This document shows, one piece after another, positions 1 through 11,613 of a stretch of DNA of 64,000 nucleotides. This stretch comes from Agarivorans sp. Alg241-V36 (GTDB lineage: Bacteria > Pseudomonadota > Gammaproteobacteria > Enterobacterales > Celerinatantimonadaceae): contig NZ_UNRE01000007.1 of assembly GCF_900537085.1 (NCBI RefSeq), positions 1 through 64,000 of the forward strand, in the 5' to 3' direction. The notes beneath the pieces are model-generated. The model was not told where the DNA came from, did not search any database, and saw nothing but the letters and a program-made list of their open reading frames with translations. Position numbers and translations under genes: made by a program. Each line of letters starts with the position of its first letter. Position 1 is the stretch's first letter.

Positions 1-297
1 CATTTGAGCAGCACCAGTGATCATGTTTTTAACGTAATCAGCGTGTCCAGGACAATCTACGTGTGCGTAGTGACGAGTTGGAGTGTCGTACTCTACGTGT
101 GAAGTAGAAATTGTGATACCGCGCTCGCGCTCTTCTGGAGCGTTATCGATTGCTGCGAAATCTTTAGCTTCACCACCGTATACTTTTGCAAGTACGTTTG
201 TGATAGCCGCTGTTAGAGTTGTTTTACCGTGGTCAACGTGGCCAATTGTACCAACGTTTACGTGCGGTTTTGAACGTTCAAATTTTTCTTTAGACAT
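1..297 (-). CDS. tuf: Elongation factor Tu, N-terminal 99 residues (cut by window edge)
   Basis: GTPase that delivers aminoacyl-tRNA to the ribosome. The translated fragment begins [20 protein letters not shown] and carries the P-loop GHVDHGKT, the switch I region ending in ERGITI, and DCPGHADY (G3). The C-terminal three quarters lie beyond the left edge. The gene follows four tRNA genes on the same strand, the arrangement of the E. coli tufB operon, so it is probably the tufB copy; a second tuf copy elsewhere is likely but not visible. Start chosen at the ATG giving the canonical EF-Tu N-terminus. Confidence 0.98.
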   Translation of the reverse strand, partial: MSKEKFERSKPHVNVGTIGHVDHGKTTLTAAITNVLAKVYGGEAKDFAAIDNAPEERERGITISTSHVEYDTPTRHYAHVDCPGHADYVKNMITGAAQM

Positions 298-391
298 AAT
301 AGTCCCCATGGATAAAGGTCATTGGTACAAAGCACCATTGGTTTACGCTTACCGACCGGTAAAAAGTAATAGGGAGACTAAAAAAGGAATG

Positions 392-467
392 TGGTGCTGA
401 TAGGCAGATTCGAACTGCCGACCTCACCCTTACCAAGGGTGCGCTCTACCAACTGAGCTATATCAGC
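392..467 (-). tRNA. thrT: tRNA-Thr (anticodon GGT)
   Basis: 76-nt cloverleaf including an encoded CCA end. The acceptor begins GCTGATA, the D-arm is AGCTCAGTTGGTAGAGC, the anticodon loop carries GGT, and the T-arm has GTTCGAATC. It matches E. coli thrT in sequence and in position immediately before tuf. Confidence 0.97.
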
Positions 468-471
468 ACTG

Positions 472-546
<75 letters not shown>

Positions 547-582
547 ATCAAACCTTTGGAAGACGACCTACTACCAAAATAA

Positions 583-666
583 TGGTGGGGGGGGACGGAT
601 TCGAACCATCGAAGCTTTCGCGGCAGATTTACAATCTGCTCCCTTTGGCCACTCGGGAACCCCCCC
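583..666 (-). tRNA. tyrU: tRNA-Tyr (anticodon GTA)
   Basis: 84-nt class II tRNA with a long variable arm, anticodon GTA and encoded CCA. Folding by eye gives an acceptor stem of seven G on the 5' side paired to seven C on the 3' side; E. coli tRNA-Tyr has GGTGGGG there. The T-arm GATGG/CCGTC includes one G-T pair. Equivalent of tyrU in the E. coli cluster. Confidence 0.95.
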
Positions 667-709
667 ACACTGTCACCTTGTAACAAGGTGAAGCCTTACA
701 CTTAAGAGA

Positions 710-785
<76 letters not shown>

Positions 786-803
786 ATCGCTTAAGTGCTG
801 CGC

Positions 804-832
804 ATTCTATGTAATGCATTTATTAAATGCAA
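804..832 (-). promoter_or_regulatory. Sigma-70 promoter of the tRNA-tuf operon
   Basis: On the minus strand there is TTGCAT (827-832), a 17-nt spacer and TAGAAT (804-809), followed by the GC-rich discriminator GCGC. Transcription would begin a few nt before the first tRNA. A GC-rich discriminator is typical of stringently controlled stable-RNA promoters (established knowledge); that it acts so here is inference. Confidence 0.85.
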
Positions 833-896
833 CTACCAAATGGAAAAAAAAACTAAGGATTGATGTGAACGCGCAAAAATCAGCCAGCAGGCTCAA

Positions 897-1859
897 TTAT
901 TGGCCGCGTAGCGATACTTCACCGGCCATAAATGCCTGTTGTTGGCCATCTATTTCAAGTAACAATTGGCCTTGCTGATCAACGCCCTTAGCCTTGCCTT
1001 TTAGCTGACGATCCTCAGAAAAGCGCAAGCTTACATCTTTATTAGCGAAGACATCGTAACGATTCCAACGTTGTTGTAAGGCAGCAAAGCCCTGCAAGCT
1101 GAATATCTCGAACATCTGGTTCAAAGACTCAACAATGGCTACAGCTAACTCAGTTCTGTTTACTGTGGACTTAGCATTGGTTTCTAACTGGGCAAAAGCT
1201 TGGTCAATTTGCTCTGCTTGAAGACTCGCCACTCTAATATTCACCCCAAGACCAACCACTAAGCTCACTTCGCTATTAGCGTGACCTTGTAGTTCTATTA
1301 ATACTCCACCAAGCTTTTTACCACCTAAATAAATATCGTTAGGCCACTTTAGGCCTAAGTCTTCAAAGCCAGCCTTTTCTAATGCCTCTACAATTGCTAG
1401 TCCTACTGCAAGGCTTAAACCCATGGCCGCTTCAATACCATCTTGCAAACGCCACAACAAAGACATACAAAGTTGGCCAGCATAGGGCGTTTGCCATGCC
1501 CGGCCTCGCCTACCGCGACCAGCACTTTGATATTCCGCCAAAACCACTTGGCCGTGTTCAACGGTGTCGATGTTGTTCATCAACCATGCATTGGTTGAAT
1601 CAACCTGGTCGAATACCAGAGGCTGATTGGAGGGCAGCGACTGCTCTAGAGCTTTGGCATCTAACAGAGACAAAGGTTCTGACAAGCGATAGCCTTTACC
1701 CTTTACACTGTAAATATCTACACCTAGGGCCGAGTATTGCTTGATATAGCTAGCCACCGTGGTGCGAGAAACCTCGAGCTGCTGTGCCAAGCTCTCCCCT
1801 GAGCAGAATTCGCCAGATGAGAGCCAACTAATTAACTGGTAGGGCTTACTCGGTGTCAT
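897..1859 (-). CDS. birA: Bifunctional biotin-[acetyl-CoA carboxylase] ligase / biotin operon repressor BirA
   Basis: Activates biotin to biotinyl-AMP, transfers it to the AccB carrier protein, and in its adenylate-bound form represses biotin genes. At 320 aa it has the usual BirA length. Residues about 1-65 form the winged helix-turn-helix (GESLAQQLEVSRTTVASYIK); the catalytic core carries the nucleotide loop GRGRRGR (about residue 115) and KWPNDIYL with the biotin-site region; a small SH3-like C-terminal domain follows. The start overlaps the murB stop by 14 nt, so murB and birA are cotranscribed, as in E. coli. No bio operon is in the window apart from the separate bioH. Confidence 0.97.
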   Translation of the reverse strand: MTPSKPYQLISWLSSGEFCSGESLAQQLEVSRTTVASYIKQYSALGVDIYSVKGKGYRLSEPLSLLDAKALEQSLPSNQPLVFDQVDSTNAWLMNNIDTVEHGQVVLAEYQSAGRGRRGRAWQTPYAGQLCMSLLWRLQDGIEAAMGLSLAVGLAIVEALEKAGFEDLGLKWPNDIYLGGKKLGGVLIELQGHANSEVSLVVGLGVNIRVASLQAEQIDQAFAQLETNAKSTVNRTELAVAIVESLNQMFEIFSLQGFAALQQRWNRYDVFANKDVSLRFSEDRQLKGKAKGVDQQGQLLLEIDGQQQAFMAGEVSLRGQ

Positions 1860-2913
1860 TGGGCTTACCTAACACCGCGCTTGGTTCTATCTCACCAGAG
1901 TGACTAATAAAACGTACTTCTGGCTCTAGTAATACATCAAAGGCTTGCCACACTTGCTGGCGAATATGGCGACATAGCGCGAGGATATCTTCTGCCTCAG
2001 CATTTGCTTTGTTAACCAAGACTAAAGCCTGATCCTGATGCACCGCTGCGCCACCTATTGAAAAACCTTTTAGGCCGAGTTTATCAATTAGCCAACCTGC
2101 AGCTAACTTAGATTGCCCCTTACTAGCTTGGTAATTTGGCATTTCTGGGTAGCGAGATAACAAACTTGAAAGATGGTCTTGGCTAACGAGCGGATTCTTA
2201 AAAAAGCTGCCTGCATTGCCTAAACGCTTAGGGTCTGGAAGTTTACTAATACGCATTTTGCACACCTCGTCAAACACTGCCTGAGCACTGACGCCTTCGG
2301 CTAGCATTTTCAAACCACCATAATTCCGTTTTGCTGCCCAGGACTTACTAAGCTCAAAGGTAACCTTACTGATGAGAACTTGATCTTTTAACTTAGCTTT
2401 AAAAATGCTGTCTCGATAGGCAAATTGGCATTGCATATTGCTAAGTATTTGCTTGCTGTTAGTCAGCAGGGAATAAAACTCAACTTCACTACATACATCG
2501 GCCAACTCAATGCCATAGGCTCCAATGTTTTGTACTGGCGACGCCCCCACTGTTCCGGGGATAAGCGCTAGATTCTCTAGGCCTGGCATTCCTTGTTCGA
2601 TAGTCCATTGCACGAACTGGTGCCAATCTTCTCCTGCGGCTGCTTTGATGATGTAGCATTCGTGATTTTCAGCGACTTGTATACCGCGAATCTGATTTAC
2701 TATTACTAAGCCACAAAAGTCTTCTAGTAGTAGTAAGTTAGACCCACCGCCAATCACCATCCAAGAAAGCTTCTTGGTGCAAGCCCAAGTAATCAATTCA
2801 GCAATGTCTTCAGCATGCTTAAGCTCTGCAAAATACTTAGCCTTAGCCGCTAAACCGAAGGTGTTATAAGAACTTAAATCAACATCGCTTTGTATTGAGG
2901 AAACAACACTCAT
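1846..2913 (-). CDS. murB: UDP-N-acetylenolpyruvoylglucosamine reductase MurB
   Basis: FAD- and NADPH-dependent cytoplasmic reductase that makes UDP-N-acetylmuramic acid, the second committed step of peptidoglycan synthesis. At 355 aa it is the longer type I form found in enterobacteria. Visible signatures are the FAD-binding [10 protein letters not shown] (about 53-62), [19 protein letters not shown] (about 117-135), [10 protein letters not shown] with the catalytic serine, and the C-terminal EPEVRFI with the conserved glutamate. The start overlaps the coaA stop by 4 nt (ATGA), implying translational coupling. Confidence 0.97.
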   Translation of the reverse strand: MSVVSSIQSDVDLSSYNTFGLAAKAKYFAELKHAEDIAELITWACTKKLSWMVIGGGSNLLLLEDFCGLVIVNQIRGIQVAENHECYIIKAAAGEDWHQFVQWTIEQGMPGLENLALIPGTVGASPVQNIGAYGIELADVCSEVEFYSLLTNSKQILSNMQCQFAYRDSIFKAKLKDQVLISKVTFELSKSWAAKRNYGGLKMLAEGVSAQAVFDEVCKMRISKLPDPKRLGNAGSFFKNPLVSQDHLSSLLSRYPEMPNYQASKGQSKLAAGWLIDKLGLKGFSIGGAAVHQDQALVLVNKANAEAEDILALCRHIRQQVWQAFDVLLEPEVRFISHSGEIEPSAVLGKPNDTE

Positions 2914-3863
2914 TTTCTTAAACGCACCCGGCTTACTTCGTGGTTAGCACTTTTTTCAAGAATCAAATCAGCGCGTTCTCTGGTAGGAAGAATATTCTCT
3001 ATCAAGTTGACGTGGTTAATTGACGACCAGATTTGCTTAGCGATCTTCGCTGCACCGCTTTCATCAAGCTGAGCGTAATGGTGAAAATAGTTATTAGGGT
3101 GAGTAAACGCACTCGCGCGGAGCTTTTGAAAGCGTTCGATATACCAGGTTTCTAATAGCTCTGGCTCGGCGTCGACAAAAATCGAAAAGTCTAAGTAATC
3201 GGAAACAAATACTTGCCGAGGTTGATTGGGGTAATCTCGAGCTGATTGCAAAACGTTTAAGCCTTCAAGAATTACGATATCTGGCTGCTCAACTTTAATC
3301 TGCTTATCTTTTACAATGTTGTAAGAAAGGTGAGAGTAAACTGGAGCCGCAACACTTTCTTCTCCGGACTTAAGCGCCGCCACAAAGTCGACCAAAGCCT
3401 TTTGGTCGTAACTTTCAGGGAAACCCTTACGTTGCATCAAACCACGCGCTTCTAACTCTTCGTTAGGAAATAGGAAACCGTCGGTAGTAACAATGTCGAC
3501 TTTTGGGTGCTCGGGCCACCGCTGAAGTAGGGCTTGGAGAATCCGTGAAGTGGTGCTTTTACCGCCAGCAACACTGCCAGAAACACCAATGATATAAGGC
3601 ACGTGTTGGCCACTTCCCAAAAAGTTAGCTAAAACTTCTCGGCGATCTTGGCGCGCTTTCACGTAAAGATTGAGCAAGCGAGATAATGGCAGATAAATAT
3701 CGACAACCTGAGGCAAGGACAAGGCTTCGTTAATACCACGAATGCTTTCAAGGTCATCTTCGGTAAGAGTGAGAGGTACTGATTGACGGAGTGTTGACCA
3801 AGCTTCGCGTTCAAAATCTAAATAACTAAACGCATGCGGCGCGGTGGTATAAGTTGCTGGCAT
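2910..3863 (-). CDS. coaA: Pantothenate kinase type I CoaA
   Basis: Phosphorylates pantothenate, the first and feedback-controlled step of coenzyme A synthesis. At 317 aa it matches the family. The P-loop is [13 protein letters not shown] (about 93-105), followed by DGFLFPN, GFPESYD and ILEGLNVLQ, all typical of bacterial PanK-I. The start has GGAAGG shortly upstream. It is the first gene of the coaA-murB-birA unit; in E. coli these genes are also linked ahead of the tRNA-tufB cluster, although coaA lies after birA there. Confidence 0.97.
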   Translation of the reverse strand: MPATYTTAPHAFSYLDFEREAWSTLRQSVPLTLTEDDLESIRGINEALSLPQVVDIYLPLSRLLNLYVKARQDRREVLANFLGSGQHVPYIIGVSGSVAGGKSTTSRILQALLQRWPEHPKVDIVTTDGFLFPNEELEARGLMQRKGFPESYDQKALVDFVAALKSGEESVAAPVYSHLSYNIVKDKQIKVEQPDIVILEGLNVLQSARDYPNQPRQVFVSDYLDFSIFVDAEPELLETWYIERFQKLRASAFTHPNNYFHHYAQLDESGAAKIAKQIWSSINHVNLIENILPTRERADLILEKSANHEVSRVRLRK

Positions 3864-3932
3864 GGGCCCTTCCTATATAGTGCGGCACAACCATATACCA
3901 AAACTAAAAAACTCTCCAGCTTAAGGCAGGAT

Positions 3933-6137
3933 TTAACCCTGTTTGCGGAATTTGTCTTCGCGCAGGGGCACAACTTTAGGGCTGCGCTCAACCAAATGAA
4001 CAGAAGGCAGGTCGTAGTCGTAAGCGCGTTTATTGCGGGCAACTTTATTAAATACTACGCCGGATATTTCCAGATCCATCCGAGCTAGTTTGTTCAATGC
4101 ATTTTCGATTGATTTGCCATCGGTACGTTCTGCCTGAACGACCAGAAGAGTTGCGTCTACTGAAGGCGCAACCATAACCGCATCACTTACTTGCATTAAG
4201 GGGCCAGTTTCAATAACGATGCGATCGTAATGTTGGCGAAGCCCTTTTAGCAATAGCTTGAATTTTTTCGAGGCCAATAAGGAAGTAGAGTGTCGGTCAA
4301 TCAAACCGGCTGTTAATACATCAAAACCTAGTTGGTTATCGCGATGAATACACTGAGATACAGAATGGGTTCGCGCGAGTAAATGGGTTAGGCCAGGTTG
4401 CGATAAAGAGTAATTTAAATAGGTTGATACTGAAGCGCGGCGCAGATCAGCGTCAATCAGCAATACTTTTTCTACGTCACTGCAGGCCGATGCAGTTTGA
4501 ATAGTTAAACTGGTTTTCCCCTCGCCCTCTAAAGCGGAAGTAAACAATACTACTTGGCCTCGGTTTGGTCGCATTTGCAAGCGAGCTCGCAAGGAACGCA
4601 AAGGCTCGCCTAACCAAGGGTGAACACCTTGTCTGAGCCATTTGTTGCTGCGCACCTTCACTTTCGGTACTTCAGCAATTACTTCAACACTTAGCGCATT
4701 TTCTAGCTCTTCAACGGTTGAGAAGGTACGTGACATAGCTTGCTTAAGTAAAACAAACACCACGCTTAAAATACCTGCAAGCATGCCTGCCAGTATCACA
4801 ATAATTGCTTTCTTGGGTTTAATTGGAGACTCGGGAATTCGAGCGCTATCCACCAACTGAGCGTAGCCGCGATTAAAGCCCTCTGCAGCTTCTGCTTCTT
4901 TAAACTTCTCGAGGAAGGTATTGTAAAGTCGAGTATTACTCTCAATCTCACGAGTCAGCTGATTAAACCGAGTGGTCTTACGGCTCAGGTCTTGGTATCT
5001 CACCTTAGCTAAACGTAGCGATTCCGATAAGGCCGCTTCGCGTGCAACGGCAGACTGATAGCTTTTCTCGATACCAGAAATAATGAAATCGGTTTGGCTG
5101 CGAAGTTCTAATTCAACTCTTGAAATCTCGCCACTTAAAGAAACGCGCTTAGGGTGTTTTGGCCCGTAGCGCTTGGCAAGTTCAGCTTGCTTCAACTCTA
5201 ACTCTATTCGTCGGCGCTTAATATTTTGCACCATTGGATCACGCTGGATCTCATTCAACGAAGTCAGCTTATCTAAATCACCAGCGGCAGTGCGTCTCAC
5301 CAAATTCCAAAGAGCGCTAGCTTCACTTTTCAGCCGCTGAGCTTCCAATTGCTGCGTGGTTAACTGCTGTAGCTCTTTACCGATAAGCCCTAAAATACCT
5401 TCCTGATCGACCAGATTTTCCTGTTCACGGTACAGTTGCAATTCAACTTCTGAACTTTGTAGTGCAGATTTTAAGCGATTAAGCTCTTGCAATAACCAAC
5501 CAATGGTTTGATCGGTGGCTGCTTCACTAGAGCTGCGATGATATTCGATGTAGGCTTCCGCCACAGCAATAGACACTTGCTGAGCCAGCAATTTGTCCCA
5601 GCTTCTAAACTTGATTTCAACTAAACGGCTTTTAGGTAACGGAGATACCGATAAACGGCTTTTAAATACCTTTAGCAATTGCGCTTCGCTAGGTGAATTT
5701 TTGCTACTAAACTGTGAGCTATACCCAAGCGTAACCACCTGCCACCAGTAACGCCAAGGGGCGATAGGCTTACGTAGAAATTCGGGATGGTGTTGTAAAT
5801 CTAACTTATGGATAACCGCTAGTGCGATTCGTTCGGAGCGAAGAATTTCGGTTTCAGTATTAAAATAAGCTTCTGCTTGAGTATCTAAGTTATAAACGTC
5901 TTCTACGGCAACCATTTTAGCTTGGCTGTAGCCGATCATTAATTTAGAAGAAGCTTGGTATAAAGAAGGCAGCGCTTTTACATACAACATACTCAATAGC
6001 AATGTAACCATCACTACTAGGATAATGTTTAATTTTGCTTGCCACAGAGTAACAAACAGGTGACGTAAATCGACCTCTTTACTTTCTCTATTTTGTGGCG
6101 ACTTCTGCTCTTCCATGAATCTAACCGATAACTCCAT
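3933..6137 (-). CDS. Wzc/GumC-like polysaccharide co-polymerase with tyrosine autokinase domain
   Basis: Inner-membrane protein that in this family controls chain length and export of capsule or exopolysaccharide. It has a first membrane segment (about 33-52), a periplasmic Wzz domain with long coiled coils, a second membrane segment (about 447-468) and a cytoplasmic BY-kinase domain. Walker A is EGEGKTS (K541), Walker A' is VLLIDADLRR, and the Walker B position reads IVIETGP with E643 where kinases normally have Asp. The C-terminal tyrosine cluster is short, with only AYDYD. No wza, wzb, wzx, wzy or glycosyltransferase genes lie nearby. An alternative start is the Met seven codons downstream; neither has a strong ribosome site. 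The Wzz-kinase architecture is sure; substrate unknown. Confidence 0.85.
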   Translation of the reverse strand: MELSVRFMEEQKSPQNRESKEVDLRHLFVTLWQAKLNIILVVMVTLLLSMLYVKALPSLYQASSKLMIGYSQAKMVAVEDVYNLDTQAEAYFNTETEILRSERIALAVIHKLDLQHHPEFLRKPIAPWRYWWQVVTLGYSSQFSSKNSPSEAQLLKVFKSRLSVSPLPKSRLVEIKFRSWDKLLAQQVSIAVAEAYIEYHRSSSEAATDQTIGWLLQELNRLKSALQSSEVELQLYREQENLVDQEGILGLIGKELQQLTTQQLEAQRLKSEASALWNLVRRTAAGDLDKLTSLNEIQRDPMVQNIKRRRIELELKQAELAKRYGPKHPKRVSLSGEISRVELELRSQTDFIISGIEKSYQSAVAREAALSESLRLAKVRYQDLSRKTTRFNQLTREIESNTRLYNTFLEKFKEAEAAEGFNRGYAQLVDSARIPESPIKPKKAIIVILAGMLAGILSVVFVLLKQAMSRTFSTVEELENALSVEVIAEVPKVKVRSNKWLRQGVHPWLGEPLRSLRARLQMRPNRGQVVLFTSALEGEGKTSLTIQTASACSDVEKVLLIDADLRRASVSTYLNYSLSQPGLTHLLARTHSVSQCIHRDNQLGFDVLTAGLIDRHSTSLLASKKFKLLLKGLRQHYDRIVIETGPLMQVSDAVMVAPSVDATLLVVQAERTDGKSIENALNKLARMDLEISGVVFNKVARNKRAYDYDLPSVHLVERSPKVVPLREDKFRKQG

Positions 6138-6273
6138 TACTTAAACATACAATTTATAACCTAACGATACTGCCAGCTCTATAAGCCACATGCAATTAGG
6201 GAATGTCGGAAATGTATGTAAGAGAAACGCCTAATACTACAAAAAAAGATAATAATATTATTATAAATAAATG

Positions 6274-6301
6274 AAAAAAGGCTCCCGCAGGAGCCTTTTT
6301 C
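6274..6301 (-). terminator. Terminator of the S10 operon
   Basis: GGCTCC (280-285) and GGAGCC (290-295) form a hairpin with loop CGCA. It is flanked by A6 and T5 runs so it can act on either strand. It lies 14 nt past the rpsQ stop codon and marks the operon end; no rplN follows. The remaining stretch to 6137 is AT-rich with no further gene. Confidence 0.9.
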
Positions 6302-6314
6302 ATAGTTTTAAAGC

Positions 6315-6560
6315 TTAGGCTTTAACTACTACGTCTACCAAAGTCCAAGACTTAGTCTTAGAGATTGGAGCACATTCTCTGATGGTTACAACATCGCCTT
6401 GAGCGGCAACGTTTGCTTCATCATGAGCGTGTAGCTTAGTAGTGCGTTTGGTGTATTTCCCATAGATTGGGTGTTTAACCTGACGCTCAATAGCAACAAC
6501 AATAGACTTGTCCATTTTGTCGCTAACTACTTTACCTTGCAATGTACGGATATCGCTCAT
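6315..6560 (-). CDS. rpsQ: 30S ribosomal protein S17
   Basis: Primary binding protein of the 16S rRNA 5' domain. The 81-aa product contains [16 protein letters not shown] and the C-terminal PISKTKSW, standard for uS17. Last gene of the S10 operon, overlapping rpmC by one base (TAATG). In most gammaproteobacteria the spc operon (rplN onward) follows directly; here a terminator and an unrelated gene follow. Confidence 0.98.
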   Translation of the reverse strand: MSDIRTLQGKVVSDKMDKSIVVAIERQVKHPIYGKYTKRTTKLHAHDEANVAAQGDVVTIRECAPISKTKSWTLVDVVVKA

Positions 6561-6751
6561 TACGCACCTGCCTTCTGATTCAGAATTGTTTTCACACGCG
6601 CGATATCGCGACGTACGTTTTTAAGCAAGTGAGTTTGGGCTAATTGACCAGTACTTGCTTGCATACGCAAGTTGAATTGCTCACGAAGCAGGTTTAGTAG
6701 CTCAGCTTTAAGCTCTTCAACACTTTTATCTTTAAGTTCGTTAGCTAACAT
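6560..6751 (-). CDS. rpmC: 50S ribosomal protein L29
   Basis: 63-aa uL29, a small helical hairpin protein near the exit tunnel that helps form the trigger factor and SRP docking site. The sequence has [20 protein letters not shown] and the C-terminal [11 protein letters not shown]. It shares a TAATG stop-start with both rplP upstream and rpsQ downstream, indicating translational coupling. Confidence 0.98.
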   Translation of the reverse strand: MLANELKDKSVEELKAELLNLLREQFNLRMQASTGQLAQTHLLKNVRRDIARVKTILNQKAGA

Positions 6752-7161
6752 TACATCACCGTCCGCGTTACAAAAGTAGTGCTTAAAGGTAGCTTACGCG
6801 CTGCAAGCTCGAAAGCTTCGCGTGCAAGTTCTTCTGATACACCGTCCATTTCATACAGGACTTTGCCTGGCTGAATTTGGGCTACCCAGTATTCCACGTT
6901 ACCTTTACCTTTACCCATACGAACCTCAAGAGGCTTTTGAGTAATCGGTTTGTCTGGGAATACACGGATCCAGATTTTACCTTGACGTTTAATGTGACGA
7001 GTCATCGCACGACGTGCTGCTTCGATCTGACGAGCAGTAAGACGGCCACGACCAGTCGCTTTAAGACCGAAGTCGCCAAAAGACACGTTTTGTCCTTTGC
7101 CTAAACCACGGTTACGACCAGTGTGTTGCTTACGGAATTTAGTACGTTTTGGTTGTAACAT
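6751..7161 (-). CDS. rplP: 50S ribosomal protein L16
   Basis: 136-aa uL16, which lies near the peptidyl transferase centre and the A-site tRNA elbow. It begins [19 protein letters not shown] and contains the arginine-rich [18 protein letters not shown] and [11 protein letters not shown]. The arginine in [18 protein letters not shown] sequence is in the region hydroxylated by RoxA in E. coli (family knowledge). One-base overlap with rpmC. Confidence 0.98.
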   Translation of the reverse strand: MLQPKRTKFRKQHTGRNRGLGKGQNVSFGDFGLKATGRGRLTARQIEAARRAMTRHIKRQGKIWIRVFPDKPITQKPLEVRMGKGKGNVEYWVAQIQPGKVLYEMDGVSEELAREAFELAARKLPLSTTFVTRTVM

Positions 7162-7172
7162 TCCCGGTTCTC

Positions 7173-7871
7173 CTATTTAGCGTTGCGCTTGTTACCGCGC
7201 TTCGGCTTAGAAGGAGCTTCAGGTGCTGCAGCCAATGGCATTCCGCCAAGAACTTCGCCTTTAAAGATCCAAACTTTAACGCCGATGATACCGTAAGTAG
7301 TCAACGCTTCTGAAGTTGAGTAATCGATATCAGCACGTAAAGTGTGTAGTGGTACACGACCTTCACGGTACCATTCAGCACGAGCAATTTCTGCACCGCC
7401 TAAACGACCACTAACTTGAACCTTGATACCTTTAGCGCCAAGACGCATTGCGTTTTGTACTGCGCGCTTCATAGCACGACGGAACATAACACGACGCTCT
7501 AGCTGGCTAGAGATAGAGTCTGCTACTAATTTAGCGTCTAACTCAGGCTTACGAACTTCTGAGATGTTGATTTGTGCAGGTACGCCAGCTAATTTAGCTA
7601 CGTTCTTGCGAAGTTTTTCAACATCTTCACCTTTCTTACCAATTACAACACCTGGGCGAGCAGTGTGAATAGTTACACGGATGCTCTTAGCAGGACGTTC
7701 AATAGTAATGCGAGACACAGAAGCGCTTTTCAATTCTTTAGTTAAGAATTGACGCACTTTGTGGTCACTGAAAAGGTTATCTGCGTATTCACCTTTATCG
7801 GCATACCAGGTTGAATTCCATGGTTTTACGATACCTAGGCGAATACCATTAGGATGTACTTTCTGACCCAT
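7173..7871 (-). CDS. rpsC: 30S ribosomal protein S3
   Basis: 232-aa uS3, part of the mRNA entry channel with helicase activity. It has the N-terminal [13 protein letters not shown], the type II KH domain with [15 protein letters not shown] (about 76-90), and the C-terminal [13 protein letters not shown]. Ten bases separate it from rplV and eleven from rplP. Confidence 0.98.
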   Translation of the reverse strand: MGQKVHPNGIRLGIVKPWNSTWYADKGEYADNLFSDHKVRQFLTKELKSASVSRITIERPAKSIRVTIHTARPGVVIGKKGEDVEKLRKNVAKLAGVPAQINISEVRKPELDAKLVADSISSQLERRVMFRRAMKRAVQNAMRLGAKGIKVQVSGRLGGAEIARAEWYREGRVPLHTLRADIDYSTSEALTTYGIIGVKVWIFKGEVLGGMPLAAAPEAPSKPKRGNKRNAK

Positions 7872-7881
7872 TGCTTATCTC

Positions 7882-8214
7882 CTAGTTATCAGACACAACC
7901 ACAGTGATGTGGCTGGTACGCTTGATAATACGGTCGGCTCGGCCTTTAGCACGAGGACGAATACGCTTTAGAGTTGGACCATCATCTACGAAGATTTTGG
8001 TGATTTTCAACTCATCAATATCAGCACCTTCATTGTGCTCAGCGTTAGCAATGGCAGATTCTAGAACTTTCTTAACAAGTCCTGCTGCTTTTTTGCTGCT
8101 GAATTGCAACGTAACAAGTGCTTTTTCAACTGGTAGACCACGTACTTGATCTGCAACCAGGCGAGCTTTCTGCGCAGAACCACGAGCAAAACGATGTTTA
8201 GCTAAAGCTTCCAT
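7882..8214 (-). CDS. rplV: 50S ribosomal protein L22
   Basis: 110-aa uL22, which lines the nascent-peptide exit tunnel; its beta-hairpin is the site of some macrolide-resistance mutations (family knowledge). Signatures include [28 protein letters not shown] and the hairpin [15 protein letters not shown]. The length is the standard 110 aa. Confidence 0.98.
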   Translation of the reverse strand: MEALAKHRFARGSAQKARLVADQVRGLPVEKALVTLQFSSKKAAGLVKKVLESAIANAEHNEGADIDELKITKIFVDDGPTLKRIRPRAKGRADRIIKRTSHITVVVSDN

Positions 8215-8225
8215 TATTTATACTC

Positions 8226-9346
<1,121 letters not shown>

Positions 9347-9361
9347 TTAAGAATACTCCTA

Positions 9362-9664
9362 TTACTCTGCGGCACCGGTGAAGTCGATGTCTGCACCTTC
9401 AGCTAAGGTTACATACGCTTTCTTCACGTCGTTACGGCGACCGAAACGAGCTCCGTGACGTTTAGTTTTACCTTTTTGGTTCAAGGTAGTAACGCCAGTA
9501 ACTTCAACTTCGAATAGTTTTTCAACTGCAGCTTTGATTTCTGCTTTAGTAGCGGTTTTCACTACTTTGAATACGATAGTGTTATCGGCTTCAGCAGACA
9601 TAGTGCTCTTTTCAGAGATATGTGGAGCTACTAGAACTTTCAACAAACGTTCTTCGCTGATCAT
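9362..9664 (-). CDS. rplW: 50S ribosomal protein L23
   Basis: 100-aa uL23, the main docking site for trigger factor and SRP at the tunnel exit. The start ATG overlaps the rplD stop as ATGA and gives the usual N-terminus [21 protein letters not shown] start three codons further upstream is possible but does not fit the family. The C-terminal half has [21 protein letters not shown]. Confidence 0.97.
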   Translation of the reverse strand: MISEERLLKVLVAPHISEKSTMSAEADNTIVFKVVKTATKAEIKAAVEKLFEVEVTGVTTLNQKGKTKRHGARFGRRNDVKKAYVTLAEGADIDFTGAAE

Positions 9665-10266
9665 GCTAACCACTCCTCAATTTGTTTAACTGCATCAGCA
9701 GTTACCAACACTTTATCAAAGGCAATCAAGCTAACTGGGTCAATACCAGCTACATCACGTACGTCTACTTTATATAGGTTACGTGCGGCCAAGAATAAGT
9801 TTTCATCAACTTCAGGAGTAACGATTAATACATCGTTAAGGTCGAAGTCTTTCAACTTAGCAACTAATTCTTTAGTTTTTGGCGCTTCAACAGCAAATTT
9901 TTCAACCACAATCAAACGTTCTTGACGAACTAGTTCAGACAAGATGCTGCGGATTGCGCCGCGGTACATTTTCTTGTTAACTTTTTGGCTGTGATCTTGT
10001 GGCTTAGCTGCAAAGGTTACCCCGCCGCTACGCCAAATAGGGCTACGAATTGTACCGGCACGAGCACGGCCTGTACCTTTCTGACGCCATGGTTTCTTAC
10101 CACCACCTGATACTTCAGAACGTGTTTTCTGAGCGCGAGATCCCTGGCGAGAACCTGCAGCATATGCAGTTACTACCTGGTGAATCAACGCTTCGTTAAA
10201 GTCACGTCCGAAGGTAGTTTCGGAAACTTCAAGAGCGCTTTGCGCGTCTTTCAATACCAATTCCAT
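9661..10266 (-). CDS. rplD: 50S ribosomal protein L4, autogenous regulator of the S10 operon
   Basis: 201-aa uL4, with a globular domain and an extended loop reaching into the exit tunnel ([21 protein letters not shown]). In E. coli, free L4 represses the S10 operon by promoting attenuation and blocking translation at the leader. That regulation is family knowledge; a structured leader is present at 11261-11448. The stop overlaps the rplW start by 4 nt. Confidence 0.98.
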   Translation of the reverse strand: MELVLKDAQSALEVSETTFGRDFNEALIHQVVTAYAAGSRQGSRAQKTRSEVSGGGKKPWRQKGTGRARAGTIRSPIWRSGGVTFAAKPQDHSQKVNKKMYRGAIRSILSELVRQERLIVVEKFAVEAPKTKELVAKLKDFDLNDVLIVTPEVDENLFLAARNLYKVDVRDVAGIDPVSLIAFDKVLVTADAVKQIEEWLA

Positions 10267-10281
10267 TACTATCTCCTAACG

Positions 10282-10917
10282 TTACGCTTTAACAGCAGGT
10301 TTAATGATCACGTTACCATTGGTAGCGCCAGGTACGGCACCTTTAACCAAAATCAGGTTACGTTCAACATCAACACGTACAACATCTAGGTTTTGCGTAG
10401 TTACACGCTCAGCACCCATATGTCCGGCCATCTTCTTGCCCTTGAATACTTTACCTGGGCTTTGGTTTTGACCAATAGAACCAGGAGCACGGTGGCTCAA
10501 AGAGTTACCGTGAGTAAAATCTTGGGTAGCGAAGTTCCAGCGTTTAACACCGCCTTGGAAACCTTTACCTTTAGAAGTACCAGTAACGTCTACTTTTTTA
10601 ACTTCATTGAACAAGTCAACTTTTAGCTCATCAGCTACGTTAACTTCTTCGCCTTCACCGTCTGCTAGACGGAATTCCCACAGGCCGCGACCCGCGTCAA
10701 CACCAGCTTTAGCGAATTGACCCGCTTCTGGTTTGCTAACACGACTTGCTTTTTTAGCGCCGGTGGTCACTTGCAGAGCGCGGTAACCGTCGCTGTCCTC
10801 AGTGATAACACGAGTAACGCGGTTTGGCTCACATTCGATTACGGTAACTGGAATAGAAGCGCCATCTTCAGTGAAGATACGAGTCATTCCAACTTTACGA
10901 CCGATTAGACCAATCAT
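10282..10917 (-). CDS. rplC: 50S ribosomal protein L3
   Basis: 211-aa uL3, an early assembly protein near the peptidyl transferase centre. It begins [19 protein letters not shown] and carries [13 protein letters not shown] and [16 protein letters not shown], with the glutamine context methylated by PrmB in E. coli (family knowledge). It lies 31 nt after rpsJ. Confidence 0.98.
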   Translation of the reverse strand: MIGLIGRKVGMTRIFTEDGASIPVTVIECEPNRVTRVITEDSDGYRALQVTTGAKKASRVSKPEAGQFAKAGVDAGRGLWEFRLADGEGEEVNVADELKVDLFNEVKKVDVTGTSKGKGFQGGVKRWNFATQDFTHGNSLSHRAPGSIGQNQSPGKVFKGKKMAGHMGAERVTTQNLDVVRVDVERNLILVKGAVPGATNGNVIIKPAVKA

Positions 10918-10948
10918 TGTAAAAACCTCTTATTAAACAGACTCAGGC

Positions 10949-11448
<500 letters not shown>

Positions 11449-11454
11449 CGCGGT

Positions 11455-11482
11455 ATTATACTCAAGGGCTAGTAAAAAACAA
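11455..11482 (-). promoter_or_regulatory. Sigma-70 promoter of the S10 operon
   Basis: On the minus strand TTGTTT (11477-11482), a 16-nt spacer and a perfect TATAAT (11455-11460), followed by a GC-rich ACCGCGG discriminator. The start point would be near 11448. The remaining bases to 11613 hold no other recognisable element. Confidence 0.8.
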
Positions 11483-11613
11483 GCTAATCTACACAATTTG
11501 TTCAATCGCTAACCACATTGCAATTGGCTAGCCTAGGAACCTTTAAGCAGCTCGCAAAACCTTAGTACTTGTAAGCCTATAATATTCAACAATAAGCATT
11601 GATTAGAGCTAGC

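Noticed and set aside
83..400. Plus-strand open frame of 105 codons opposite tuf
   Set aside because: It is an antisense shadow of the EF-Tu coding region and runs through the tRNA; no ribosome site or homology.
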